64,000 nucleotides of DNA from contig NZ_WNXC01000005.1 of assembly GCF_014172405.1 (NCBI RefSeq), positions 62,001-126,000 of the forward strand, in the 5' to 3' direction. The DNA is from Pedobacter gandavensis. GTDB taxonomy: Bacteria; Bacteroidota; Bacteroidia; Sphingobacteriales; Sphingobacteriaceae. Positions 25,239 through 36,600 of the stretch are shown in pieces (the stretch's first letter is position 1; every line of letters starts with the position of its first letter). Under the pieces are notes generated by a model, which was given only the letters and a program-made list of their open reading frames with translations, had not been told where the DNA came from and did not search any database. A program made the translations under genes and the position numbers.

Positions 25239-26171
25239 TTATTTCTTTGCCTTCAATAGTTCTTTTAACTCCGCAACCGCCTTTTTCAATTCTTCTACTT
25301 CAGATTTCAGGCTTTTCAATTCCCTTTGCTGAATTGCAATTTCCTCATCATGTTCCTGCCATCCTTTCAATAAAGGAACAGTCATCGATTGATAATTTAA
25401 AGAAAGGGTTTTCTTTGGGTCACTATCAACTTTTACCAAAGAAGGGAAGAACTCCTGCACATTTTGTGCAATAAACCCGATCTGGTGCAGATCCATATCA
25501 CGACGGTCGTATGATACCGCATGGAGCCTCCTCAACTGTTCTGAAACCGGAGGAAGTGTGACAATATTCTTCTTCAAGCGGATATCAGAATTAGCCGTTA
25601 CATCACCGGAAGCCTTAATATCACCGTTCACGATCACCTGCCCCGTTACCGTTAATTCGGAATTCACATCCAGCGTAGTAAACTTTCCCTGTGCAGGGGT
25701 AGAATTACCAATCAGCGTACCATCAATTGCTCCTTTTGTGATTTCCACTGCATCTTTATTCTGAATGGCAAGCGTACCCAATCCTAAGTTTACTCTTGCT
25801 TCCTCAGCTGTTGCTGCTCCCGTTCCACCTTTCTCGAGGGTAAGGATCCCGGTATTACCACCGCCATCATTACCACCACCCATCTGACTTTCTACCCAAT
25901 TGCTATTGGCTAATCCGCCTTTTAACTGGAAGAATTTTTCTTCCTGGATGGAATAAACCAACATTCCTACCGACCTTCTCGCAGGAGTAATCTCATCTCT
26001 TTCTTTATTGCTGGCTACCGAGCGGAAACCTCCTTTTCCATAGATATCGCTATGGGTAGAATATTTATCCGTCAGGTCATTCGGTTCTAGGGCACCAATC
26101 ACTTTCACTTGCCCGACAGCCGAAAATGAGGCCAGACACAGGAGTCCGCAAAATGTATAAATCGCTTTCAT
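25239..26171 (-). CDS. Secreted tail-fibre-like protein with S74 intramolecular chaperone domain
   Basis: The ATG at 26171 gives 310 residues with a signal peptide (ending SAVGQ); an upstream ATG at 26219 would bury this signal, so it is rejected. Order of parts: a short domain with DEITPARRSVGMLVYS and FFQLKGGLANSNWVE shared with the next gene upstream; a Gly-rich hinge; a phage-fibre-type stretch (LEKGGTGAATAEEARVNLGL); and an S74 domain (about 190-290) starting NSDIRLKKNI, where Ser195 would be the self-cleavage residue, followed by QIGFIAQNVQEFFPSLV. A coiled coil closes the protein. S74 domains help trimeric fibres fold and then cut themselves off. It is the last gene of the giant-protein operon. 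Confidence 0.88.
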   Translation of the reverse strand: MKAIYTFCGLLCLASFSAVGQVKVIGALEPNDLTDKYSTHSDIYGKGGFRSVASNKERDEITPARRSVGMLVYSIQEEKFFQLKGGLANSNWVESQMGGGNDGGGNTGILTLEKGGTGAATAEEARVNLGLGTLAIQNKDAVEITKGAIDGTLIGNSTPAQGKFTTLDVNSELTVTGQVIVNGDIKASGDVTANSDIRLKKNIVTLPPVSEQLRRLHAVSYDRRDMDLHQIGFIAQNVQEFFPSLVKVDSDPKKTLSLNYQSMTVPLLKGWQEHDEEIAIQQRELKSLKSEVEELKKAVAELKELLKAKK

Positions 26172-26244
26172 TGGGATATAGTTTTCAAATCTTTTCTTTG
26201 CTTTTTCAAAATTCTTCATTGCTGTTCTAAATATGGAATGATGC

Positions 26245-27669
26245 TTATTGAATGGTAAAAGTTAAAGGCGCTGCAGTATTGTCTCTTTGCACATAAATCA
26301 CATAATCTATGACTCCGCCCAGGGCATTCCTAAAGGACCTGGTTGTCCTTTCAAAAGCACCGGTAGAATCCAGAATGCCCACTACGATTTTAGATCCACC
26401 CCAACTTGAAGGGTAGGCAATCACTAGCTTTTGACGCCCTGAAGGACTTGCTGCTTTATTAGAAACTGCCGCTCCGCTACCAAATTCGTTATGGGCCAGC
26501 GACAAGATTTGTGCATCAGTTGGCACAAAGCTCTCCCCATCCTCTCCACCGGTAGCAAAGCCATAATAGCGCTTCCATTGGAAGTTTAAAGCGGCCGTTG
26601 CTTCAGCTGTTTTGTTATCGGCTGTTTTTACTGTCAGCTTAAATGACTTGGATTGATTGGCGGTTCCAGCCACACTAACCGATACATTTACCGTTCCTGT
26701 AACGGTTCCACCCGGAGTTGGAGAAGCACTAAAAACTTCCTGTCCTTCCACAATAATACTGGTGATTTCTGCCGTTTCTTTTGCTCTTCCTGCAGTCCAG
26801 TTCAGGACAACGGGAGTATTACCTGCCGGGCCCATTTCTTTGGTACCGGATGGGTTACTCGTTAAACTGGCTGAAGGTCCTAAAGATGGATAAAACACCG
26901 CTTCAATCCATTTAGCAAGATCATTAGTTCCAGGATTTACATCCTTATAAAAGTCACCGGTAATTGGTCTGTTTCCGTTAAACGCGCCAACACTACCACC
27001 GCCACCACCTAATGTTGCTTTATCCACCCAGGTTACCGTACCATCTGCGCCACTGACCATCACCTGATCTGCGGCATCAGATTTTATATGCGCTACTGTA
27101 ATTGCTTTTTCCGCTATCGAAGGATTCGGATAAGTTCCTGTCAAAGCACCTCCGGCAGCGCCGTTAGGACTTCCCTGTAACAAAAGCGCTGGCCATGTAG
27201 CATCTTCTTTCTTCGGACCAAAAAGTGTTTGATCTGTCGTATTCACATAGAAATCTCCCGTTTTCCCTGTTGCTGCCATGGGTAAGCCAGCACCATAAAT
27301 CAGGTTATTCCCCGCAGCCCCCGCTCCAGCAGAAAACAACACCCAATTGGCATTATTCTCCAGTTCAACTGGCACATCTGCACAAATCAATTGATAGGTT
27401 TTTGTTTTCCCGGTACCATCATCCATAACGGTACACAGCATCCCCGGCTGCCGCCTTAAAGGGCTCAGCTTATCCCGATCTGCTAGGGTTGCCACCTGAT
27501 GATGTCCACCCTTCGCGTCATTGGTGTAAATGATCACTGATCCCGGAACCGGAATCAGTGGATTGCCTACAAATTGTGCCGCTCCCTGTTTCGGGGCAAA
27601 AAGCACAAAACCCATTGCAACCATCGCACATCTGATCCAATAATCTCTTCGTTTTTGTTTGATTTGCAT
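26245..27669 (-). CDS. Secreted protein with tail-fibre-like N-terminal part, operon partner of the giant protein
   Basis: The 474-residue product has a signal peptide (ending QGAAQ), then a module VATLADRDKLSPLRRQPGML...YQLICAD...NNANWVLF that parallels the module in the S74 protein. It is followed by GALTGTYPNPSIAEKAI and VSGADGTVTWVDKATLGGGGG, phrases common in phage tail fibres and Bacteroidota surface proteins. The C-terminal half (about 225-474) is beta-rich, with an Ig-like segment (TGTVNVSVSVAGTANQSKSFKLTVKTADNK) and a final domain of unknown kind. The gene starts 5 bp after the giant gene stops, and the S74 gene follows, so the three are almost surely co-transcribed. Confidence 0.82.
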   Translation of the reverse strand: MQIKQKRRDYWIRCAMVAMGFVLFAPKQGAAQFVGNPLIPVPGSVIIYTNDAKGGHHQVATLADRDKLSPLRRQPGMLCTVMDDGTGKTKTYQLICADVPVELENNANWVLFSAGAGAAGNNLIYGAGLPMAATGKTGDFYVNTTDQTLFGPKKEDATWPALLLQGSPNGAAGGALTGTYPNPSIAEKAITVAHIKSDAADQVMVSGADGTVTWVDKATLGGGGGSVGAFNGNRPITGDFYKDVNPGTNDLAKWIEAVFYPSLGPSASLTSNPSGTKEMGPAGNTPVVLNWTAGRAKETAEITSIIVEGQEVFSASPTPGGTVTGTVNVSVSVAGTANQSKSFKLTVKTADNKTAEATAALNFQWKRYYGFATGGEDGESFVPTDAQILSLAHNEFGSGAAVSNKAASPSGRQKLVIAYPSSWGGSKIVVGILDSTGAFERTTRSFRNALGGVIDYVIYVQRDNTAAPLTFTIQ

Positions 27670-27674
27670 ATCCT

Positions 27675-30600
27675 TTATTTCTTTACAATTTCTATTAAAC
27701 CTTTTTCATTTATTAGGAAAGCCACTTCATTTCCGTAAGCCAATCCTGATTTATTTATCGCATAAGCCTTCACATAATATGGAATTCCTGTGCTCAAGCC
27801 TTCGAGATTGATTACTGATGCATCCGCACCCGCAAGTACTTTAGCATCTGCCAGTGTCGGGTTTGGCACCGTACTCCAGCAGATTCCAGATTCAATAATT
27901 TCCGATCCGCCATCCGCTGTTAAAGCCATGCCCGTGATCACTTCAGTTGTACTTTTCGAAACCACAGCAACCGTCTTTAACATTGGCTTTTTGACTGGTG
28001 CATAACCGTACCATTCCGTCAATTTAAAGGGAGGCTGCTTATCCTCCAGGTGACTTTTCGCATTTAATCCTGCCAATGAAAACGGTGCTTTTCTCTCCGT
28101 ATCATTTAGTTCACCGATGGCAAGCATATAATCTGCCACCACCTTCATGCTGATCCCACCGGAACTTGGCAATGGATTCAATTTCCAATCTGCATAAAGC
28201 GTCACGCTTTCTGTGATTGGGAGGCCAAAATTAAAAACAGTTTCCATATTCTGGTCACTATACCAGGCATAAAAAACAGCTCCATCCTTCGTGCTGACCG
28301 CTGGCGTAATCAAAGTCTGATCTTCTACCACCTGCGCTGCGACCACAGTTCCGCCATTGCTTTCCCAAGTGACTGTATGATAAGATCTGGAAATCTCTAA
28401 TGATCCATTCACAAAAGCAAAATCGTAATTGTCTGCTTGTAAAGTGCCAATGCTCAGCAACACTGGATATGCCCCTGGTAAACTTGCCAAAGTAGCCGTT
28501 GTGCTAAGCTCTGGTTCCCCTTGAAGCTTGGCCGAGGCCCGTACGCTCGACTCTGTTTCTCCATATTTAAAGCCTTTCATTTGATAAGTAAATGATGGGT
28601 TTTCATGTGCGAAGAAGCGTTTCAAAGTATCCCCATGAACAGTCAGTAGAGCCTTGCTGATGACAAACCTTTGTTCTGCCTCCGCTTTTTCATAAAAGGC
28701 ATTTCCTGCCTGAACCGCCCTAATCACTACCGCTCCTGCCCCTTCTATGGTTGCCAGATTGCCATTCAGATCAAGCTGACCATCTAACAATTCAAAAGTA
28801 ACCGGCAAACCTGAAGAAGCCGTTGCCTGTAACTGGAAAGCATCATCACCATATTGCTTGTTTGGAATGGCGCTGAAATTGATCAGCTGTGTCCCTTTCT
28901 GAATATGAATGGTCGCTAATGCAGTTTTTAACATCGTATTGAAGGTATTTGGAGCCAATGTTAAATCGCCAACCAGGAGCAGGTCGCCAATTGGCGCAGC
29001 GGCATAAGCTGCAGCATCCCAACTTACCGTCAAGTCTTCTGTTGAACCATCATTATAGGTCACTTGTACCTTAGCAGGTAATCCCAATCCTGAGAATGGT
29101 GTACCATAAGCCACCGTTATTGGTGCAATTACCGCCACTGAGTCAATATCCTTCTGTAGTGTAATCTTGATTTTCGCTTTCAGATCTAAGGTATTTCTAA
29201 TCTCATTTGTCAGCTGTACCACTCCGGTCACCGTTTGTTGTTGCAACAAATTACTTTGATAATCACTTTCTTCCCAAAGTACCGGTAACTCTTCTGTTGA
29301 CTGATCGTCATAAGTCACCTTCACCGCCAATGGCAATTCTAATGCGCTAAATAACTTGCCATACACATCTACCAATGCAGTTGATTCTTCTACTGAAATG
29401 ATGTTTTTCTGATCAATGATCACTTCAACTTTCGCCGTTAGATCTGTCGGATTTGAAGCGCCATCTGCGGGGTCTAATATTCCGATAAAGTTAAAGCTAC
29501 CCACTTCGTTTTCTCTGAAATCTAACGATTGCCAATCTACTCCTGCTATCCCTGTTGTACCTACGGTATAAGTTACCGGCAATGTAGTACCCAGCTGTTT
29601 CATTACCGTTTCTTTGCTGGTTCCTAAAGGAAAATGAACTGGCGTGTTTACCGTCACCGCATTGATCTGCAATAATGGAATCTGCACAGTTATCTTGATC
29701 CCTGCCGATTTATTATCCTTGTTTTCTTCCGGGCTATCCGGTAGCAGAACCCCATTTAACAGGTAATTTCCGGCAGTATTTCCATCGAACGTTCCTGGCT
29801 CCCATAGGACAGACAGGGGCTCCACTTGCTGATTATTATAGGTCACATTGACCATAGCAGGTAGGGCCAGGTTGGTAAATAAAGTCCCATGAGGCACAGT
29901 CATATCTGGTAATGCTGCCACAGAAATCACAAACCTTGGAGCTACTTTAACTTCCAGCAAGGCAGATAAATCATTTGGATTTTCTGTATTCACTGGCATA
30001 GTCAGGGTTCCGATGAATTCATATGCTCCTGTTTCCAATGGGTTGTAATCTGTATTTTCCCAATTCAGAATACTTAACATTTCTGTAGAACCATCATCAA
30101 ATACACCCGATACTTTGGCTGGTAAGCCAAGTGCGTTTAATGCGGTTCCATTAGCAACCATTAAGGAATCTGAAGCAATCTTTACCAGAGTTCTGATTTT
30201 CTCTGCTACAGTTATACTGATCGTTGGTTGCAGGGATTTAGGATTATCAATATCAGCTGGAATCACCATCGTTCCCGGAAGGATATAAGTACCTGCTAAC
30301 TTTTCATTGTAATCCCCTTTTGTCCAATCTATCGACAATAAATCTTCCGACTGGTCATTGTACGTCACCTTCACTGATTCCGGTAAAGTTAGCGCGTCAA
30401 ACCCAGTGTTATAAGGCACCTCTAGTGCGGCCACTGGTGCAATCGTCTCAATCGCTTTTCTTCCTACGCTTACCCAAACCTGGGCAGGTAAATTATTTGG
30501 GTTTTGTACCCCTTGAGGCAAGACCAAATCTCCTTCAAAAAGATAAACTCCAGAAGTTGTTTCATCATAATCCAGACTTTCAAATGATGGGTTCATCACT

Positions 30601-33600
30601 GGAATATCCAGCACTGTTCCATCATCCAATTTCGCCTTGCGGTTCGTCGGGAAAGACAGGTTTATCTGTTTTGTACCATAAACCACCTTCATGGTATCTG
30701 CCCCTAAAGAGACAATTTCTTTGGCTCTAGGCAATACATTGATTTCTATTTTAGGGAGAATTCCTTTGGAGTTTTCAATATCATCCGGCAGGATAAACAC
30801 ACCGTTAATTGAATATTTCCCTTCCAGGTTTCCTTTATAGTTTGTTAAATCCCAGGTCACACCAAGGTCTTGCATTCCGCCATCTTCAAGCGTTGTCATT
30901 AAAGCATCAGGTAAAATTAAGGCCGCTGCATCTGTTCCAAAAAACACCGTTAATGGATCAGGAGTCAGGTAAGATTTGATGATGCGTTTTCCAATAATCA
31001 CTTTTAAATCTGCTTTTACACTATCTGGATTCACGAATCCATCTGGTGTTTCCAGTTCCCCAACAAGGTGGAAAGCGCCCGGTTCATCAGCTAAATAGTC
31101 TCCTTCTAACCAAGTCACATTTAAGCTGCCCTGACTTCCATTGTCATAGGTTACCGTGGTCTTTTTCGGGAACAATAACTTCGCTGCACTGAAGGCTGTT
31201 CCATAAGGAATGTTTAGGGAATCAGCTACTGCAGTTACGACCTTTAAAGGCTTTGGACCCACCTTCACAATCACCTCTGCATAGTGCAGATTTGGGTTTT
31301 CAATCTGATCGTTAATCACGATTTCTCCTTTAAAAGTATAACTACCTTCCTGTAAACGGTTGTACGTAGTTGAACTCCAAAGGACGCCCTCTGTTCCTTT
31401 TGACAGGTCATTATAAGTCACATTTACCTCATCTGGCAAACCAATCTCATCTGTTTCTGTACCATATTTTACATTAATTAAAGTAGGATTGGTTACCGAA
31501 ACGATTTCTCTTTTACCCAGAACAACAGTAATGGTTGTGCGACGGAGATCTTTGTTTGCGACTCCAGGAATCAAGATCGGGTCACCATCAAAAGTATACA
31601 CATCTGGCTTTAATGGGTCATAATCTTCCGTGTCCCAAGTCATATTTAAACTCCCAGTACTACCATCATCATAAGTAACAGGCACTGCAAGCTTCAAGGC
31701 TTCAATCGCATTGATCTTCGTACCAAAAGATACATGTACTGAATCTGGTTTACTGATAGAAACGATGTCTTTAGGTTTTGGAAGGACGGTTAAGACCATC
31801 TTTGCTTCCAGGTTGCTACTGTTATCGATACTTGCATTGTGCAGTAATTTCCCTGATAAATTATAGTCTGCGGATACCATGGCATTGTATTTTCCTGGTT
31901 TCCATTCTACGCCTACTGTGTCTGTTGTTCCATCGTCAAACTTAGCTTTGATCGTTTGTGGGAGTTCCACATCGTCAAACAAAGTGCCATATGGCGTACT
32001 TGCCGGAGCAACCGGAAGTACAGAAACAATGTTTTTACGGATAATCACCTTCTGTTCTCCAAACAAGCGTTTGCTATTTGAAATCAGTGGTTTCAACTGT
32101 AAATCACCTTTTAAATCATATTCATCTCCTTTATTTGGGGTGTAAATAGATTTATCCCAAATCACGCTCAGGAAGCCCGTAGTCTGATCATGGTAAGTTA
32201 CCCTAATCGATGACTGCAATGGCAGATTTGCTGCTGGCGTATTTAAAGGCACAGTAATGTCTGCTAAGGGCTCTACAGCGATGATGTCATGTTGTGCATA
32301 CACATCAACACTGGCTTCAAATCCGGCTGGATTGGCATGCTCTTCTTTCAATACCAAATCTGCATAAAGTCGATATACTCCCGATTTCAAGTCATATCCA
32401 CCTTGTTTCCAGATTAAGGTTAGCATATCTGTAGTGATGCGGTCATCGTAAGTTACCCTAACCTGTTTTGGTAATAGCGGCAGAACTTCTGAGAACAGTG
32501 TGCCCGACAAAACATATACCGGAGGCAGTTCTTCCAGCGCAATGATATAAGGATAAACAGGATCTAAAACGGCTACTTTTGCGGTCGCCGTCAGGTTGTT
32601 CCTATTCATCTCCGGTTTAGGTACTTTAATATTTCCGATCAACGTATACAACCCTTCGACATTCCCGTTGTAATCTCCAGGTAGCCAGATCACCGGGAAT
32701 TTCGCATGGCTCTGATCACTCATTACCACCTCCACCTGCGATACCAAGGTTAACTGGTCGAATGGCGTTCCGGTATCAATCTTAACTGGTAGCGGATAAG
32801 GCTTCAAGACCTCGATGATATAAGGTTCTCTTGGATTCACCTTCAACTTGATTTTTAGGGACCCGCACACATTATCTCCGGCAACTGCAAGTGTAAATTC
32901 GTATTCACCAGATTCCGTTGCTTCCCCGGAAATTAGTCCTGCCGGACTTAACGTCATACCATCCGGTAACAAGCCTTGAGACAAGGTAAACGTATAATTC
33001 CCTGCAGTAGCCAAAGTAACCTGCTGCGTATATGGACTCCATTGATCTGCATCCGGAAGTTGTTGCGCTGCATTTTCAAGATATAGTCCCTGGAACTCGT
33101 AAGCCCCGATATCTACCGTATTGTGTTGAATCCTGACTGCTCCAGCAAGATCCAGACCTAGCCCGCTTACCTTACTGTTATCCCCCATATTGATGGAAGG
33201 AGAGCATGGGGAAAGCGACAATTCATCTCCTTCAGGATTGTTGAACTGTGGGTCTTTCGTAAGAATTAGCGTACCGGTTTTATAGCCATTTTCAATGGTG
33301 CTATTGGCCACAACAATTCCTGTTGTCAGCTGGTCTGCTACTTTATTTCCACGTTTGTTACCCCATAAAATGGTATTGTAAATATTCAGCGTTCCTGTAT
33401 AACGATATACTGCACCGCCGTATTGATTGGCAGCAGAAGTGTTCGCATAAGCGATGCTGTTATTGGCCATGGAGTTATTGATCAGGTTAGTGACCCCATT
33501 ATAATGGTACAAAGCACCACCATAATAACCGCCAGTACTGGTCACCCTGTTCCTGCTGAACACCGCATTTCGGATGTCTAAAGTTCCCGAATATTGGTAC

Positions 33601-36600
33601 ACTGCCCCACCATGTTGTACTGCCGTATTTCCAATAAATCTAGCATTGGTGATGGTTGGTTTTCCGTTCGTAGAATTGTACAATGCACCTCCGGAAATGG
33701 CCGCAGCATTGTCTTTGAAATCCACTTTATCCATGGTGATTGCGGAACTGATGTTGAATAGTCCTGCACCATAGCTCGCTTTATTTTTGATAAACTTAAC
33801 GTCCTTAAAAATCGCTGCGGCCGAGTTATATATCCCACCACCATAAGCATAACCACCTATACTAGCCGTGTTATTTTCCAGGGTGATATTGGTAAATTCA
33901 GCAGCGCCGCTATTGAAAATACCACCCCCATAATTATAGGCCACATTGTCTTTAACCCAAAGGTTTCTGAAGATGATCTTACCTAAAGCATTGTAAATAC
34001 CGGCACCATAATATACCTCGCTACTGGAGTTAGAACCTACTGCAGTCTTCCCTCCAACAATACTAAATCCATCCACGATGGTTGCGTTTGTTAAGGCAAC
34101 GCGGTTATAAAGGACATGGTAACTTCTATTTTCTCCGCTTAAAATCGTCTCATTTGTAGTCGCAATGGTTTCTGGATTCCGGTCTGCAAGTTCATTTTCT
34201 GTTCCTGCGAAACCACCAAAGAGCTTTACATTTTCTTTAAGGGTATAGTAGTCTGTTACTTTTGGTCCGGGGCTATATTTTCCTTTCGCGACCCAGACCG
34301 TATCTCCTGCCAAGGCAGAACTCATCCCTTTTTGAAGGTCAAGGAAACCATTGGTCCAGTCGGCACCATTGTTCATTCCGGTAGCTGCTTGATTCACATA
34401 AATCCGCACACCACCGACACCTGCTCTCACATCAACCGTATACAACCTATTCCCACAAAGTGTCCCATCATTTGCCGTTACATTAAACGTGTAAACTCCG
34501 CTATTGATCGGACGACCGGTGATGGCACCTGAAGTATTCATCAGCAATCCGTCCGGCAACTTACCATAACTGATGGCATAGGTATAAGTGCCATTACCAC
34601 CGGTTGCGCTCATCTGTTGATTGTAACGTTGTCCGCGGATACCTTCCGGCAATGCCGCAGGGCCTACCATAATTCTGCTCTGCTGATTTTCATAAGCACC
34701 CAGATCTACGGCATCTGCCATGATCCTGGTTTTTCCGCTAATGTCTTTTGTTATTCCCGCAGCAAACACATTATCACCCATATTGATGGCTGGGGAACAA
34801 TCCGATAAGGAAAGGTCGTCTGGATTGCTGAGGTTGAACATCGGATTCGCATCAATCACTGTTTTCCCGGTAAGGTATCCACCCCGGATCAGGGCATTAC
34901 TCACCGTTACATTCAGGTTCAGCTCATCCGCTACATTATTACCTCTTGTATTGCCCCAAAGAATGCTGTTTTTTAAATTTAGTGTTCCTGCATTGCGATA
35001 AATACCACCCCCATATTTGGTCAGTGCAGCATTCACATAAGCGATACTGTTGTTACTAAAAGTAACGTTATTGAGGTTGGATGTTGAGGTGTACTGATAC
35101 ATACCAGCCCCAAAATAAGCCCCTGTACCGGTCACTTTATTTCTGCTGAACACGGCATTATTCAGCGTTAACACAGAAACATACTGATATAAACCTGCGC
35201 CATGCTGTACCGAAGTGTTCCCGATAAACTTAGCCCCGTCCATCATGATGTTACCAGTGTAAGCATAAAAACCACCTCCGGTTAACGTTGCCTTGTTCTC
35301 TTTAAAAACAACGCTTGTCATATTCAATGCAGCTGTTACATGGTACAATCCTCCACCGGAGTTTGCACTATTGTTCAGGAATTCCACGCGATTCATTTTA
35401 ACTGCTCCGGAATTGTAGAGTCCACCACCAAAAGAGTAGCTTCCTGTGCTGACTGTATTATTTTCAAAAGTGATCTTTGTTAATACTGATGCTGCAGTAT
35501 TATACATACCACCACCATAATTACTGGAGTTGTTATTTTTAATCCAGAGGTCGTTAAAGATCATTGCCCCTGAAGCGTTATAAATACCCGCACCAATGTA
35601 AGGCTCACCTCCACTATTTCCTATAACTGAGCGGCCGGCTGTGATTGTAAAACCATCCAAAACCGTTGCTTTAGTCAGGACTTTATTATTGAAAACGACG
35701 TGTCTGTTGATGTTTTTACCGTCTAAAATAGTTTGATTTAGTGTTCTTGTGTTTAGGCTATCTCTTTCAGATAGCAAGTTTTCTGTGGCGGCAAAACCAC
35801 CGTATAATTTAACACCTTCTTTCATTTGGAAGGTAGAGGTGATGAGTGGCCCCGGACTATAGGTCCCTTTCGCCACCCAGATTTCATCTCCTGCAATAGC
35901 TACTTTCAATGCGTTTTGCAGATCGAGGTAAGCATTTTCCCAAGTACTTCCATTGTTATGTCCAGCAACTGCGGCCTGATTTACCAGGATGCGAACTACC
36001 CCTGTTCCTGCTACAATTTCCATGTTGTACATCCGGTAGCCGCAGAGGTTACCATCCGTAGCTTTGACCACAAAAGTATATTTGCCGATCACGATAGGAT
36101 TACCACTAATCAAACCTGTTGGCGTCATCGAAAGTCCGTCTGGAAGTTTTCCTGAAATCACCTCGTAACTGTAGTTGCCTGTGGTCCCTCCAGCTCCGGA
36201 TATGCCTTGTAATTGGACACTAACAGCTTGCCCGCGGTTCCCCTGAGGCATTGCAGCAGGTTTTACTTCAATCACCTCCTGTTGGTATTCTAATGCACCC
36301 ATATCTACCCATTCCGACTTAATCCTATCCGCTCCTAAAAGGTCTTTGGTTCCAGCAAGGATGAGGTTATTCTCTCCGGTATTCAATGCTGGCGAACATC
36401 CGGTAAGGGCTAGATTATCTGTTGCTGCATTTACAAACATCGGTTCCGCATCAATGATATTTGCTCCCCCAACTGCATATCCTCCTTGAATCAAGGAATT
36501 GTTTGCTTTGATATTCAGGTTGAGCTGATCTGGCGTAGCAGAGCCTCTTGTATTGCCCCAAAGCACACTGTTATTTAGTGTGACTGTTCCAGCATTTCTA

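Noticed and set aside
25239..27669. Prophage remnant, suggested by tail-fibre-like sequence and the S74 domain
   Set aside because: No capsid, terminase, lysis or integrase gene is nearby, and both proteins have their own signal peptides, which phage fibres lack.
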